Assembly: GCA_959602045.1 (NCBI GenBank)
Contig: CAUGRT010000005.1
Coordinates: forward strand, 43,640 to 107,639
Origin: an uncultured Clostridia bacterium
GTDB taxonomy: Bacteria > Bacillota > Clostridia > UBA1381
Length of the DNA stretch: 64,000 nucleotides
Direction: 5' to 3'
Made by a program: the position numbers and the translations under genes. Shown one piece after another: positions 1-8,679 of this stretch (within the stretch, counting starts at the first letter, position 1; each line of letters opens with the position of its first letter). The notes under the pieces were generated by a model. It was not told where the DNA came from, made no database searches, and saw only the letters and a list, made by a program, of their open reading frames with translations.

Positions 1-871
1 TTTTCTTTTGCAGCAGCGTCAGAAGCTGTGAAATTTTCATCGAGGGAATCACAAATACGGGTTCACCCATGACCTGCTCAATCGTCAGACCGTCATTCAA
101 GGCATTGTTAAAGTCTTTTTGATTCAAGATTCCGATAATATTATCAATGGAATCCTTGTAAACCGGGAGTCGGGAATACCCGTTTTCGCGGAAGATTTTT
201 TCGACTTCCTCCGGTGCGGAGTCCAGCTCCACCGCCACCACATCCACACGGTTGGTATGAATGTCGATAACTTCAATATCGTTAAATTCAATGGCATTTC
301 GGATCAGCTCGCTTTCGTGAGAGTCGATCTCGCCGTCATTTTGCGCTTCCTCCACCATAGTCAAAAGCTCTTCTTCCGTTACGCCCCGATCGTCCACCGG
401 CTTGAAAATGACATAAATCAGCTTCTGCCATAATGAGAACAGAAAGTTCAGCGGCGTGAGAATGATATTAATCACCCGAAGAATCGGCGCGGAAAACAGC
501 GCGAATTTCTCTGGCGTGTTTTTGGCAAGACATTTCGGCGTGATTTCACCGAACAGCAGCACCACCACCGTCATAACCGCCGTTGAAATTGACGCGCCCG
601 AATTGCCGAACCATCGGATAAACAAAACCGTCGCCAATGCGGAAGAACCGATATTTACGATATTGTTTCCGATTAATATTGTGGAAAGCAGCTTATCGTA
701 ATTTTCGGCAAGCTTCATAACCAGCTCCGCTTTTTTGTTTCCGTCTGCCGCCATGTTTTTCATCCGGATTTTATTCATCGAAAAAAACGCAGTTTCCGAC
801 GCCGAGAAATATGACGACATCATAATCAGTATAGCTATCAATAAAATTTGCGTTATACTGTCACTATCCAT
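1..871 (-). CDS. CNNM/HlyC-type transmembrane protein with CBS domains (3' end cut by window edge)
   Basis: Reading the minus strand from the ATG at 871 gives an open frame to the window edge, about 290 residues. The N-terminal membrane part (DUF21) shows ASETAFFSMNKIRM and, further on, GNNIVNIGSS and VLLFGEITPK, all typical of the CNNM/HlyC/CorC group. The CBS-pair region follows (EVEKIFRENGYSRLPVYKD, then NIIGILNQKDF). The family is implicated in Mg2+/Co2+ export; the older name hemolysin is historical. A GGAGGT ribosome site lies about 7 bases before the start. The CorC/HlyC C-terminal domain, if present, lies outside the window. Family assignment is firm; substrate is inferred. Confidence 0.9.
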   Translation of the reverse strand, partial: MDSDSITQILLIAILIMMSSYFSASETAFFSMNKIRMKNMAADGNKKAELVMKLAENYDKLLSTILIGNNIVNIGSSALATVLFIRWFGNSGASISTAVMTVVVLLFGEITPKCLAKNTPEKFALFSAPILRVINIILTPLNFLFSLWQKLIYVIFKPVDDRGVTEEELLTMVEEAQNDGEIDSHESELIRNAIEFNDIEVIDIHTNRVDVVAVELDSAPEEVEKIFRENGYSRLPVYKDSIDNIIGILNQKDFNNALNDGLTIEQVMGEPVFVIPSMKISQLLTLLQKK

Positions 872-949
872 TATGTAGTTGATACCTCCATACATGCTAT
901 AAAATTAAATCCGCCCGTTCTTCTGCGGATTTTGGTTTAAAGTAATATG

Positions 950-978
950 ATTATACCAGAAATTCCGCATTGTGTCAA
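950..978 (-). promoter_or_regulatory. Sigma-A promoter of the CNNM gene
   Basis: On the minus strand TTGACA (973-978) and TATAAT (950-955) are separated by exactly 17 bases. The roughly 75-base leader that follows contains an 8-bp hairpin (AAATCCGC at 907-914 with GCGGATTT at 925-932), which could be a regulatory leader structure. Confidence 0.8.
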
Positions 979-1013
979 TGAAAATTTTATAAAATATATA
1001 CAAAGCTTCGACA

Positions 1014-1535
1014 TCATTCCGTAAAGGCGTTTAACGGCATAAAAAAACGCTTGTCCAAAACATTAACGATTTTTACACCCACACGCTTTGCATAATCAAT
1101 AGTGTTTTTCGTGCCGGAGGAACGTCCGTCCCAAACCGCGATGACAAGGCTCGCGTGATCAACCATAAATTCATTTCTTCGCTGATATCAGGCTCTGAAA
1201 TAGCGGTCACATATGATTCGAACATAATCGGCATGACAGAGAATATGGTTGTACCGTGCCGTTTCATACTCATTGCGCCTTTTCTCAAATCCGGGATGCG
1301 GTACTGCACAGATTAGGTGCAATCCATTATTGTGCTTTTTCTTTTCAAGCACAATTTCAGCCGCCCATATATCTGTCCCCTGCGCCATACCTGTTATAAA
1401 AGTTACATATCCATCAGCAATTGCATGATCTATTGCTTTTTCCAAAAGAAATTTTATTTCAGATTCCGAATAGGCAAGCTTTTCCGGGCGATGCCCTGTA
1501 AAGCAACAACGATGAAGCCGTCTTTTTGTTTCCAC
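1014..1535 (-). pseudogene. SLOG/DUF1273-family protein interrupted by one in-frame UGA
   Basis: A GTG start at 1535, preceded by GGGAGGG, opens a frame beginning METKRRLHRCCFTGHRPEKL, the signature start of DUF1273/SLOG nucleotide-binding proteins. The frame meets TGA at 1188-1190 but continues in the same frame for 57 more codons to the stop at 1014. That part contains the expected family C-terminus (RNEFMVDHASLVIAVWDGRS, then GTKNTIDYAKRVGVKIVNVL). The total of about 173 codons equals the normal family length, so only one codon is wrong. From memory of the family, the TGA falls where members carry a conserved Cys just before the RN..MVDHA motif, one base from a Cys codon. A nonsense mutation or base-call error is most likely; selenocysteine is the alternative. 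No canonical SECIS hairpin is evident downstream. Confidence 0.8.
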
Positions 1536-1692
1536 CCAAAATCCCTCCCCCTATTTTTATTTTATGCTATTAAATGTATTATATTTTTAAATTATAACAC
1601 ATATAAAAGCATATTTCAACTCAAATAAGCCATGATAAATCACAGAAATCAATATAACATGCTTTAAAATATGATATAGGTGGTGAACGGCT

Positions 1693-2001
1693 ATGAATGA
1701 AAAAGATTTTGCTTTGCGGCTTGCAACTCTTCGTACTAAGAAAAACGTTTCTGCACGGGAAATGAGTTTATCAATAGGACAAAACCAAGGGTATATTAAT
1801 CATATAGAAACGGGACAAGGTACACCCTCGTTATCCGGCATATTTTATATATGCGAGTATTTAGGTGTAACGCCCAGTGAATTTTTTGATTTGGAATCTG
1901 AAAATCCTGCAAAATTAAATAAAATTAATGAATATTTAAAACAATTGGATGATGAACAGCTGGATATTATCGAAAAACTGCTTAAAAGCTTAGTAAAATA
2001 A
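1693..2001 (+). CDS. XRE-family helix-turn-helix transcriptional regulator
   Basis: A 102-residue protein with a Cro/C1-type HTH at about residues 8-60: the helices read FALRLATLRTKKNVSAREMS, then LSIGQNQGYINHIETGQ, then FYICEYLGVTPSEFF. The C-terminal tail (LKQLDDEQLDIIEKLLKSL) is typical of small clostridial XRE regulators and probably mediates dimerisation. AGGTGGTGA precedes the ATG by about 6 bases. The gene is AT-rich, stands alone and points away from the SLOG gene. No target operator was identified. Confidence 0.85.
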   Translation: MNEKDFALRLATLRTKKNVSAREMSLSIGQNQGYINHIETGQGTPSLSGIFYICEYLGVTPSEFFDLESENPAKLNKINEYLKQLDDEQLDIIEKLLKSLVK

Positions 2002-2159
2002 GTTATTTTATTACAAAAAAACCATTTTAGGTAAACCAATCTGTAATTTCTGTTGGAATAATTAATACGAGTGTACATGAAATAGTCCACATGAGTCTAA
2101 AGTTATCTCTTACTTTTTCAACCTCTACCGAATTTACAAGAGATTGTTGTAACCAGATA

Positions 2160-2420
2160 AACCTATCAAAGCAGGGGAACTGCCCTCAAAAGGGCAGTGG
2201 GGGTGCAACCCCCAATAAAAATCACTTTTGCGGAGCAAAAGTTACCGATAGCGAGTTCCGCGCAAGGTGCGGATGTCTGAGCTGTAGGCTTTTGATTAAA
2301 CTTTTCTCCGAAAAGTTTATGCGCGGGTGTCAAGAGGGGGTTCGCATTAACCCCCTCTTGCGCCAACAAAAAGACTGATGTAGAAATCAGCCGCAAGAGG
2401 GGGCGGCGCACGCCCCCTAC
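2160..2420. repeat. Cluster of GC-rich palindromes between the XRE gene and ftsH
   Basis: The spacer holds several near-perfect hairpins: ACTGCCCT/AGGGCAGT, GGGGGT/ACCCCC, AAGAGGGGGTT/AACCCCCTCTT (about 2333-2360) and a GGGGGC/GCCCCC pair near 2398-2416. A decayed copy of the dispersed covarying-arm element (2225-2318) is embedded. No open frame here looks coding. Confidence 0.7.
2225..2318 (+). repeat. Dispersed hairpin element, copy J (degenerate)
   Basis: The core GCGAGTTCCGCGCAAGG followed by TGCGGATGTCTGAGC matches the conserved core of the other copies, short subtype. The arms are only loosely complementary (CTTTTGCGGAG against CTCCGAAAAG), so this is a decayed member. Confidence 0.6.
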
Positions 2421-2423
2421 CCA

Positions 2424-2458
2424 ACAAAAAAGCCCCGTATACTGAATGTATATACGGG
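2424..2458 (-). terminator. Intrinsic terminator of ftsH
   Basis: On the minus strand CCCGTATA pairs with TATACGGG (2451-2458 with 2434-2441) and is followed by GC and a run of T, about 30 bases after the ftsH stop. Confidence 0.85.
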
Positions 2459-2488
2459 ACTTTGGCTTTTATTCCTCGGCGGCGTCGG

Positions 2489-4492
2489 TTAGTCAGTAGT
2501 TTCGGCTGATGCCTCCGGCTCCTGCGTTCCCTGCGCATTTTGCTCACGCTGCTCACGTTCGCGCTTTACTTCGTTGAAAATTTCCATAAATTCATCGCCT
2601 GTGATCGTTTCCTTGTCGATTAAAAATTCAGCGATTCGATCCAATGCGTCGCGGTTATCGTTCAATAACTGCTTCGCGATTTCATACCGTTCCTTCAAAA
2701 CGCGAACGATTTCGTTGTCGATTTCCGTTTTCGTTTCGTCCGAACAATTGGAAACACTTCTTCCGTCCAGATACTTGTTCTGAATGCTTTCCAATCCCGC
2801 CATGCCGAACCGGTCGGACATACCGTATTGAGTAATCATATTCCGCGTTAATGCCGTTGCGCGCTCAATATCATTGGACGCACCGGTTGTCTGAACATCA
2901 AAGACAATTTCCTCTGCCGCACGACCTGCCAAAAATACGGTAATCTGATCCAAAATCTCTGCCTTGGACATCAGATAATGTTCTTCCTCCTCCGGCATCT
3001 GCATCGTGTATCCCAACGATCCCATCGTTCTCGGTACAATCGTAATTTTTTGAACCGGCTGAGTGTTCTTTTGTAATGCCGTTGCAAGCGCATGCCCTAC
3101 CTCGTGGAAAGAAACAATCCGTTTTTCCTTGTCCGAAAGAATCCGATCCTTCTTCTCCTTACCGGCAATAATTACCTCAACCGCATCCATCAAATCCTCT
3201 TGCAGTACGACTTGCCGTCCGCACCGAACCGCGCGTAATGCCGCCTCGTTTACCATATTCGCCAAATCCGCACCAACCGCACCGCTGGTGGCAAGCGCCA
3301 TCTTATGCAGATCAATCAGCGGATCGGTCTTGACATGCTTGATATGCACGCGCAAAATATCCTCGCGCCCCTTTAAATCCGGCTTCTCTACGATAATCCG
3401 GCGGTCAAAACGTCCCGGACGCAGCAACGCCTTATCCAAAATTTCCGGACGGTTCGTTGCCGCCAAAATCACCAGACCTTTAGAGGAATCGAAACCATCC
3501 ATCTCCGAAAGCAGCTGATTCAAGGTCTGCTCACGCTCATCATTTGAATTGATCTGATTATCTCTCGATTTTCCGATCGCATCAATCTCATCAATAAAAA
3601 TAATACACGGAGCTTTTTGGCTTGCTTGCTTAAATAAATCACGGACACGCGATGCGCCGACGCCGACAAACATCTCCACAAATTCCGAACCCGAAAGCGA
3701 GAAGAACGGTACGTTTGCCTCTCCTGCTACCGCCTTTGCCAAAAGAGTTTTACCGGTTCCCGGAGGGCCTACCAACAACGCTCCCTTGGGCTGCTTCGCT
3801 CCGATTGCCGTATATTTTCCCGGATTATGCAGGAAGTCCACAATTTCATTCAGCGATTCCTTCGCCTCCTCCTGACCGGCAACATCCTTAAATGTAATCC
3901 CTGTCTTGTTCTCCATGTTATACATCTTTGCGTTGGACTGCCCGATTCCCATGATTCCTCCGCCGCCCATATGCTTGGAAAGCGAACGCGTCAGGAAGAA
4001 GAACAGCAGACAAATCAGCAGCGGCGGTAAAATCCACGCCAACAGAAAATCCAGAACCGGATTGTTGTATGCAATCGGCGTAGAATACTTTACACCATGC
4101 TCATCCAACAGATTATATAAACGCTGATCGGCAAGATAACCTGTATAATAGACAGGGCGGCTCTCCTCCTGTGCCTTTTGTGCCGCTTCCTTAACGTCAA
4201 TCCCGAACATCTTTAAAAATGCGCCGGTATCCTCATTCGTATTAACCTTGACCTCCGGACTCTTTTCATAAATAATCAGCTGATCCGCTTTAATAACAAC
4301 CTCGTCCACCTTGTCCTCTTTCACCAGTGAAAGAAACTTATCGTAGGTAATCTCCTCCTGCTTGTTGCTTGTATAGGAAGTCATTGCCATATTGAAAATA
4401 AATGTTCCGATTACGGCAATGAGCAAAAAAACAAACATTGGGTTTTTCAGCGGTGATTGATTATTGTCTTTCTTTTTTTTATCATCATTCAT
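2489..4492 (-). CDS. ftsH: ATP-dependent zinc metalloprotease FtsH
   Basis: Membrane-anchored AAA+ protease that degrades misfolded membrane proteins and regulatory substrates. Two membrane segments (about residues 19-38 and 149-168) flank an extracytoplasmic domain. The AAA module shows Walker A GPPGTGKT (about 242-249), Walker B IIFIDEIDAIG and the second region of homology (ATNRPEILDKALLRPGRFDR). The zinc site is HEVGHA, an HExxH with Val where Ala is commonest. Start chosen at 4492 (MNDDKKKK), giving 667 residues; an upstream in-frame ATG at 4528 would add 12. AAGGAG sits about 15 bases upstream of 4492, so the exact start is not certain. Its own promoter lies just upstream and a terminator follows. 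Confidence 0.97.
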   Translation of the reverse strand: MNDDKKKKDNNQSPLKNPMFVFLLIAVIGTFIFNMAMTSYTSNKQEEITYDKFLSLVKEDKVDEVVIKADQLIIYEKSPEVKVNTNEDTGAFLKMFGIDVKEAAQKAQEESRPVYYTGYLADQRLYNLLDEHGVKYSTPIAYNNPVLDFLLAWILPPLLICLLFFFLTRSLSKHMGGGGIMGIGQSNAKMYNMENKTGITFKDVAGQEEAKESLNEIVDFLHNPGKYTAIGAKQPKGALLVGPPGTGKTLLAKAVAGEANVPFFSLSGSEFVEMFVGVGASRVRDLFKQASQKAPCIIFIDEIDAIGKSRDNQINSNDEREQTLNQLLSEMDGFDSSKGLVILAATNRPEILDKALLRPGRFDRRIIVEKPDLKGREDILRVHIKHVKTDPLIDLHKMALATSGAVGADLANMVNEAALRAVRCGRQVVLQEDLMDAVEVIIAGKEKKDRILSDKEKRIVSFHEVGHALATALQKNTQPVQKITIVPRTMGSLGYTMQMPEEEEHYLMSKAEILDQITVFLAGRAAEEIVFDVQTTGASNDIERATALTRNMITQYGMSDRFGMAGLESIQNKYLDGRSVSNCSDETKTEIDNEIVRVLKERYEIAKQLLNDNRDALDRIAEFLIDKETITGDEFMEIFNEVKREREQREQNAQGTQEPEASAETTD

Positions 4493-4539
4493 GCGTATAA
4501 TCACAATCTCCTTTCTTATCTTATGCAATTACCATCCCT

Positions 4540-4568
4540 ATTGTAACATGAAGCGCTGATATTTGCAA
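4540..4568 (-). promoter_or_regulatory. Promoter of ftsH
   Basis: On the minus strand TTGCAA (4563-4568) and TACAAT (4540-4545) are separated by 17 bases. The -10 box ends about 48 bases before the chosen ftsH start. Confidence 0.7.
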
Positions 4569-4580
4569 TCTTTATCTTGA

Positions 4581-5414
4581 TTATTTACAGTTTTTTAATA
4601 AATTATCTGCAATCTCCTTTGCCGCCTGCGGAATCGTATATGCACTGTTCAGCAAAAATCCGCGCCGCCGAAGCTCCAGAATCAATTCCGCCGCCTGCGG
4701 CAAGCCCAATCCGGCATGATACAGCAGCTCATCGCGTGCAAAAACCTCATCCGGTGTTCCCTCAGTCAATAATTTTCCGCGATCCAAAACAAAAATATGC
4801 TCCGCCGTAAGCGCTGTTTCCTCCATGGAATGAGAAACAAAAACAATACTGTTTTCCGGATGATCCCGATGAATTTGCAAAAGCAGCTCGTTCATTTCCC
4901 GTCTTGCTCCCGGATCTAAGCCGGCTGACGGTTCGTCCAAAACCAGAATTTCCGGCTGCATTGCCAGAACCCCTGCCAGTGCCACGCGCCGTTTCTCGCC
5001 TCCCGAAAGATTAAACGGGGATTTCTCATAAAAATCCTTCGATAACGACACCGCCTCTGCCGCTGCGTCAACGCTTTCTCGAATGCGTTCATCCTCCCAT
5101 CCCAGATTTCGGGGACCGAACGCAATATCATCAAAAACCGTTTCCGCAAACAGCTGCTGCTCCGGGTATTGAAACACCAGACCGACGCGTTTTCGGACGG
5201 CTTTCATTTGTGATTTGTCAAACTCCTGCCCATCCAGCAGCACCCTGCCGCTCTGCGGTCGGAGCAGACCGTTTAAATGTCGGACAAGTGTGGATTTTCC
5301 GCTCCCCGTATGCCCGATAATAGCATAAATTTTTCCGTTTTCTATGGTAAGGCTCACATTCTCCAACGCTTTCGCCGCCCCATAGGAAAAGCTTATATTT
5401 TCAACTTTCAGCAT
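4581..5414 (-). CDS. ecfA2: Energy-coupling factor transporter ATPase EcfA2
   Basis: A 277-residue ABC ATPase of the ECF (group II) vitamin/cofactor importers. Walker A is GHTGSGKST, the Q-loop region VGLVFQYPEQQLF is characteristic of EcfA2, the ABC signature is LSGGEKRR and Walker B is ILVLDEPSAGLDP. It overlaps the upstream ecfA1 stop by 7 bases, so the two are translationally coupled and should form the heterodimeric motor. An EcfT membrane subunit normally follows in clostridial ecfA1-ecfA2-ecfT operons; here ftsH with its own promoter follows, so EcfT and the substrate-binding S components must be elsewhere. Confidence 0.95.
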   Translation of the reverse strand: MLKVENISFSYGAAKALENVSLTIENGKIYAIIGHTGSGKSTLVRHLNGLLRPQSGRVLLDGQEFDKSQMKAVRKRVGLVFQYPEQQLFAETVFDDIAFGPRNLGWEDERIRESVDAAAEAVSLSKDFYEKSPFNLSGGEKRRVALAGVLAMQPEILVLDEPSAGLDPGARREMNELLLQIHRDHPENSIVFVSHSMEETALTAEHIFVLDRGKLLTEGTPDEVFARDELLYHAGLGLPQAAELILELRRRGFLLNSAYTIPQAAKEIADNLLKNCK

Positions 5415-6238
5415 GATTCCTTTTTGAACAGATTTTCCAAATAATCCGCCATTTCCTTTACTGTCAGAATTGTTTTCGGAACGGCAATCCCGTATTGCCC
5501 CAGTTCCTCTGCCAACAGCCGCATATCGGGAACTCCGAGCGAAAGCTCCGCCATCGTTTCCGTATTTTCGAATACCTCAGCCGGCGTGCCGTCCAGGATG
5601 ATTTTTCCCGAATCCATCACCACACACCGCTCTGCCATCGCCGCTTCCTCCATTGCATGGGTAATCAGCACAACCGTCATTCCCTGCGCATGCAGCGTTT
5701 GCACCGTTTTCAAAAATTCGCGTCTGCCCGACGGATCGAGCATCGCTGTCGGTTCATCCAAAATCAGCAGCTTTGGCTGCATCACCAATGCCGACGCAAT
5801 CGCCATCCGCTGTTTTTCACCACCCGAAAGCTGCGTGGTCATGCACAATCGCTTTTCGTATAGTCCGACCGTCCGTAAAGCCGAATCCACACGCTCACGA
5901 ATCTCCGATGAGGGAATCCCCAGGTTCTCCGCACCGAATGCCGTTTCATCCTCGACAACCGCCGAAACGATCTGGTCGTCGGGATTCTGAAAAACCAAAG
6001 CCGCCCGGCTGCGAATTTTATAAATCAGCGTTTCATCTGCCGTATCCATGCCATCCACAAGCACTCTCCCCTCAGATGGGAGCAACAACCCATTCATAAG
6101 CCTTGCCACTGTGGACTTGCCACTGCCGTTTCTGCCGAGAATCGCCGTAAACGATCCCTTATTAATTTGTAACGAAAAATCCTCCAGCACCGCCCGATGA
6201 TCGCCGTAGCTGAAGGATATGCTGTCCATTTGTATCAT
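5408..6238 (-). CDS. ecfA1: Energy-coupling factor transporter ATPase EcfA1
   Basis: A 276-residue partner ATPase of EcfA2. Visible motifs are Walker A GRNGSGKST, Q-loop AALVFQNPDDQIVS (the NPDDQ form typical of EcfA1), signature LSGGEKQR and Walker B LLILDEPTAMLDP, with the H-loop in LITHAMEEA. The likely start is the ATG at 6238 (MIQMDSISFSYG); an in-frame start four codons upstream is possible. It lies 36 bases after the methyltransferase stop on the same strand, suggesting one transcript from the methyltransferase through ecfA2. Confidence 0.95.
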   Translation of the reverse strand: MIQMDSISFSYGDHRAVLEDFSLQINKGSFTAILGRNGSGKSTVARLMNGLLLPSEGRVLVDGMDTADETLIYKIRSRAALVFQNPDDQIVSAVVEDETAFGAENLGIPSSEIRERVDSALRTVGLYEKRLCMTTQLSGGEKQRMAIASALVMQPKLLILDEPTAMLDPSGRREFLKTVQTLHAQGMTVVLITHAMEEAAMAERCVVMDSGKIILDGTPAEVFENTETMAELSLGVPDMRLLAEELGQYGIAVPKTILTVKEMADYLENLFKKESC

Positions 6239-6274
6239 ACGAATCCCCATTCTATCGTTTTTAGCGGCACAAAT

Positions 6275-7147
6275 TTAGCGTGAGTTTTCCCATCTGCCGC
6301 TGATACCGCACGGCAAAACAAGACCGTTGCTTTGAATCGGCAGTCCGATTTCATCCGCCGTCACCTTGCCGCCGTATTTTGCTTTCATCGTCAGCGTCAG
6401 CACATTGGTTAAAATCTGCGCGCTCAAGCCCGTAGTGTAGGAATTAATCAGGAAAAACAACGGTCGATCCGACAAAATCTCCATACAATCAAGAATCAGC
6501 GGATACAGCTCGTCCTCAATTTTCCAGACTTCTCCGGATGGGCCGCGCCCATATGAGGGAGGATCCATAATAATTGCGTCATACTTTCTTCCGCGCCGCC
6601 CCTCGCGCCGCACAAACTTCACGACATCATCCACAATATACCGCACTGGACGATTCTCCAATCCGGATGCAACAACGTTTTCCTTTGCCCAGGTAACCAT
6701 GCCCTTTGACGCGTCCACATGGCATACCGACGCTCCGGCGTTCAATGCCGCCACCGTTGCACCGCCGGTATAGGCGAAAAGATTCAGCACTTGAATCGGT
6801 CTGCCGGCATTCCGGATCAACTCCGAAAACCAATCCCAATTTACCGCCTGCTCCGGAAACAATCCCGTATGCTTAAAGCCCATCGGCTTAATATTGAATG
6901 TCAAATCCCGATAATGAATCTGCCACGCCTCCGGGAGATGTTTGTTGAAAAATTGCCACTTTCCGCCGCCCGATTGGGAACGGTGATACGTTGCGTCCGT
7001 TTTCGTCCAGCGTGATTTTTCACTTTTCACCGACCAAATCGCCTGCGGATCCGGACGCCGCAGCAGAAATTTGCCCCAATATTCAAGCTTTTCTCCGTCC
7101 GCGGTATCAATCAATTGATATTCCGTCCATTTATCTGCTAAAAACAT
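6275..7147 (-). CDS. Class I SAM-dependent RNA methyltransferase (RlmI/RlmK-like)
   Basis: A 290-residue protein with the SAM-binding motif VLNLFAYTGGATVAALNAGA, the post-motif segment VDASKGMVTWAKENV, and the catalytic-region motif DAIIMDPPSYGRGPSGEVWK. DPPSYG places it among the 23S rRNA cytosine/guanine methyltransferase-like proteins annotated as class I SAM-dependent methyltransferases. The start at 7147 is supported by AGAGAGGAA 8-10 bases upstream; an in-frame ATG at 7228 would add 27 residues of unrelated sequence. The target nucleotide cannot be assigned. Confidence 0.85.
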   Translation of the reverse strand: MFLADKWTEYQLIDTADGEKLEYWGKFLLRRPDPQAIWSVKSEKSRWTKTDATYHRSQSGGGKWQFFNKHLPEAWQIHYRDLTFNIKPMGFKHTGLFPEQAVNWDWFSELIRNAGRPIQVLNLFAYTGGATVAALNAGASVCHVDASKGMVTWAKENVVASGLENRPVRYIVDDVVKFVRREGRRGRKYDAIIMDPPSYGRGPSGEVWKIEDELYPLILDCMEILSDRPLFFLINSYTTGLSAQILTNVLTLTMKAKYGGKVTADEIGLPIQSNGLVLPCGISGRWENSR

Positions 7148-7512
7148 TCGTATTTTTCCTCTCTGTTGTAATGATTTATTTTTCGGGTTTGAACCTACTC
7201 TTGATTTTATCGGAGAATTTATCCCCAATTCTGAAAGATACTCTTTTTCTTTATGAAATTACCGCTTTTGGTGCTATTCCTTTTTGGTGTGTGTTTTCTT
7301 TCATTTCTAAGCGTTTTGTCTCGTTTTTTGAACGAGGTTATTCTTTAGAAAGAGGTTATTCTTTAATTTAAAAGATTTCGTTCTGGTTCCGGGGAGGATG
7401 TCTGTTTTCGCTTTCCCTCCGGCTCAGACATCCGCTACGCTGCGCGGAGTAGAACTCGCCTCCGGGAAACTGAAAACAGACATCCTCCCCTATATTGCAT
7501 TGAATTTTTTTG
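7148..7512. other. 365-base intergenic stretch with a tandem direct repeat and element copy A
   Basis: Besides the hairpin element at 7391-7490 this gap contains a direct repeat of GAGGTTATTCTTTA (about 7334-7347 and 7352-7365, separated by a short A/G tract). No coding frame or clear promoter was seen. Confidence 0.6.
7391..7490 (-). repeat. Dispersed hairpin element, copy A
   Basis: Outer arms GGGGAGGATGTCTGTTTTC (7391-7409) and its exact complement (7472-7490) enclose the conserved long-subtype core (GAGTTCTACTCCGCGC on the minus strand, followed by AGCGTAGCGGATGTCTGAGC). An inner TTTCCC/GGGAAA continues the stem with one mismatch and one G-U pair. The arm sequence differs from the other copies but stays self-complementary. 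Confidence 0.85.
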
Positions 7513-8679
7513 TTATGATTCTTTTTTCTTTAATTCGCAAAATACGCGAATCCAACCGGAATCCAGTTCTTTGGAGGGTTCTGACTGCCAAATATATACC
7601 TGTTCATCCTCCAGCAGCAGCGCACCGTCCGTTGCTTTTTTCATTTCCTTTTCATCCTCTTTTGCCGCGACAATAATATCAGTCTTAAATTCAATTCGAT
7701 ATGCCGCAAATGTCGAATCATCAATATCTGCCGCTGCCGTTTCCGGATCGGAATTATCGCGCCGGCTATCAATATTGAATCCATCCGGATAATAATAGTA
7801 GCTGCCGTCAAAATAAACGATAGACGCGTCAAAATCCTTTGTGCCACCCTCCGAACGGGACGCCTCCGCAACATAATCTGTCCAATCCCATGCCGCTAAT
7901 TCATACGTTTCATTCCCAAAGCGAACCTCCAGCGGCGGACACTGCGCCTTTTTCAGCACCTCAAATGTAAAATCTGCATAAATCATATGATTCCACATTT
8001 TATCCGTCTTATAGGCAATCTTGATTTTCTTGGTTCCCGGCGTACTCATATCAAAGCCCTCCGTAGAAAGCTGATAATCATTCGGCGAAAGCTGTTTTTC
8101 ATCGCCGCCGACATAAAGAATCGTTACCTTCATATCCGGAAAAATCTTTTTCAGATCATCCTGATCCGTGAACTTCATCTGCTCCGGCTTGTCCGGATTG
8201 ATGGATTCATTCTGCATATACGTCCGTACGCCGGTTATTTGCAAATGATCAATAAACTCACTGCGCTCTGCTTTCGAATCCGGCACAGAAATACCCTCCG
8301 GAATTTTCACAAAGTAATCATCAATCTTCGGATGCTTCACGCACCGCACATATAACCGCCCGTTCTCACTCTTAATATAATATTCCGAAGTGTCAATCCG
8401 GTTTGCTGCCTCCGGCTTCATGGTTAGCTTTAAGGTATCCAAAAGCCGTCTGGAATTTTTTTGGTCAAACATCATAACCCATTTTTCCGAATTTTCCTGA
8501 TCCTTGACCGCGGTGTTCAGCGCCGATGTAATCAGCTCCAGCCGCTTGCGGCATTTGTTTTCACTGCCGTTTTCCATACATTTTGAAATGGTCGGAATTA
8601 AAATCGTTAATAAAATTGCCAGCACCACCGTGCATACCGCAATCTCTCCGATTCGTTGTTTTATATTCTTTGAACTCAA
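7513..8679 (-). CDS. Membrane-anchored extracytoplasmic protein with pilin-like N-terminus, function unknown
   Basis: A 388-residue protein with one N-terminal membrane segment (IGEIAVCTVVLAILLTILIP, about residues 11-30), followed by a Lys/Glu/Asp-rich extracytoplasmic domain. The arrangement (short basic N-terminus, hydrophobic helix, then a charged segment SKCMENGSENKCRKRLELI) resembles type IV pseudopilins, but the canonical GFTLxE prepilin cleavage site is absent. A segment around residues 155-235 ending TPGTKKIKIAYK resembles a bacterial Ig-like strand pattern. No pilus assembly gene is adjacent. Not recognised further. Confidence 0.7.
   Translation of the reverse strand: MSSKNIKQRIGEIAVCTVVLAILLTILIPTISKCMENGSENKCRKRLELITSALNTAVKDQENSEKWVMMFDQKNSRRLLDTLKLTMKPEAANRIDTSEYYIKSENGRLYVRCVKHPKIDDYFVKIPEGISVPDSKAERSEFIDHLQITGVRTYMQNESINPDKPEQMKFTDQDDLKKIFPDMKVTILYVGGDEKQLSPNDYQLSTEGFDMSTPGTKKIKIAYKTDKMWNHMIYADFTFEVLKKAQCPPLEVRFGNETYELAAWDWTDYVAEASRSEGGTKDFDASIVYFDGSYYYYPDGFNIDSRRDNSDPETAAADIDDSTFAAYRIEFKTDIIVAAKEDEKEMKKATDGALLLEDEQVYIWQSEPSKELDSGWIRVFCELKKKES

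Noticed and set aside
1014..1535. Selenocysteine as the main interpretation of the internal UGA
   Set aside because: No convincing SECIS hairpin follows, no Sec genes are in the window, and the family is not a known selenoprotein family; kept only as an alternative.
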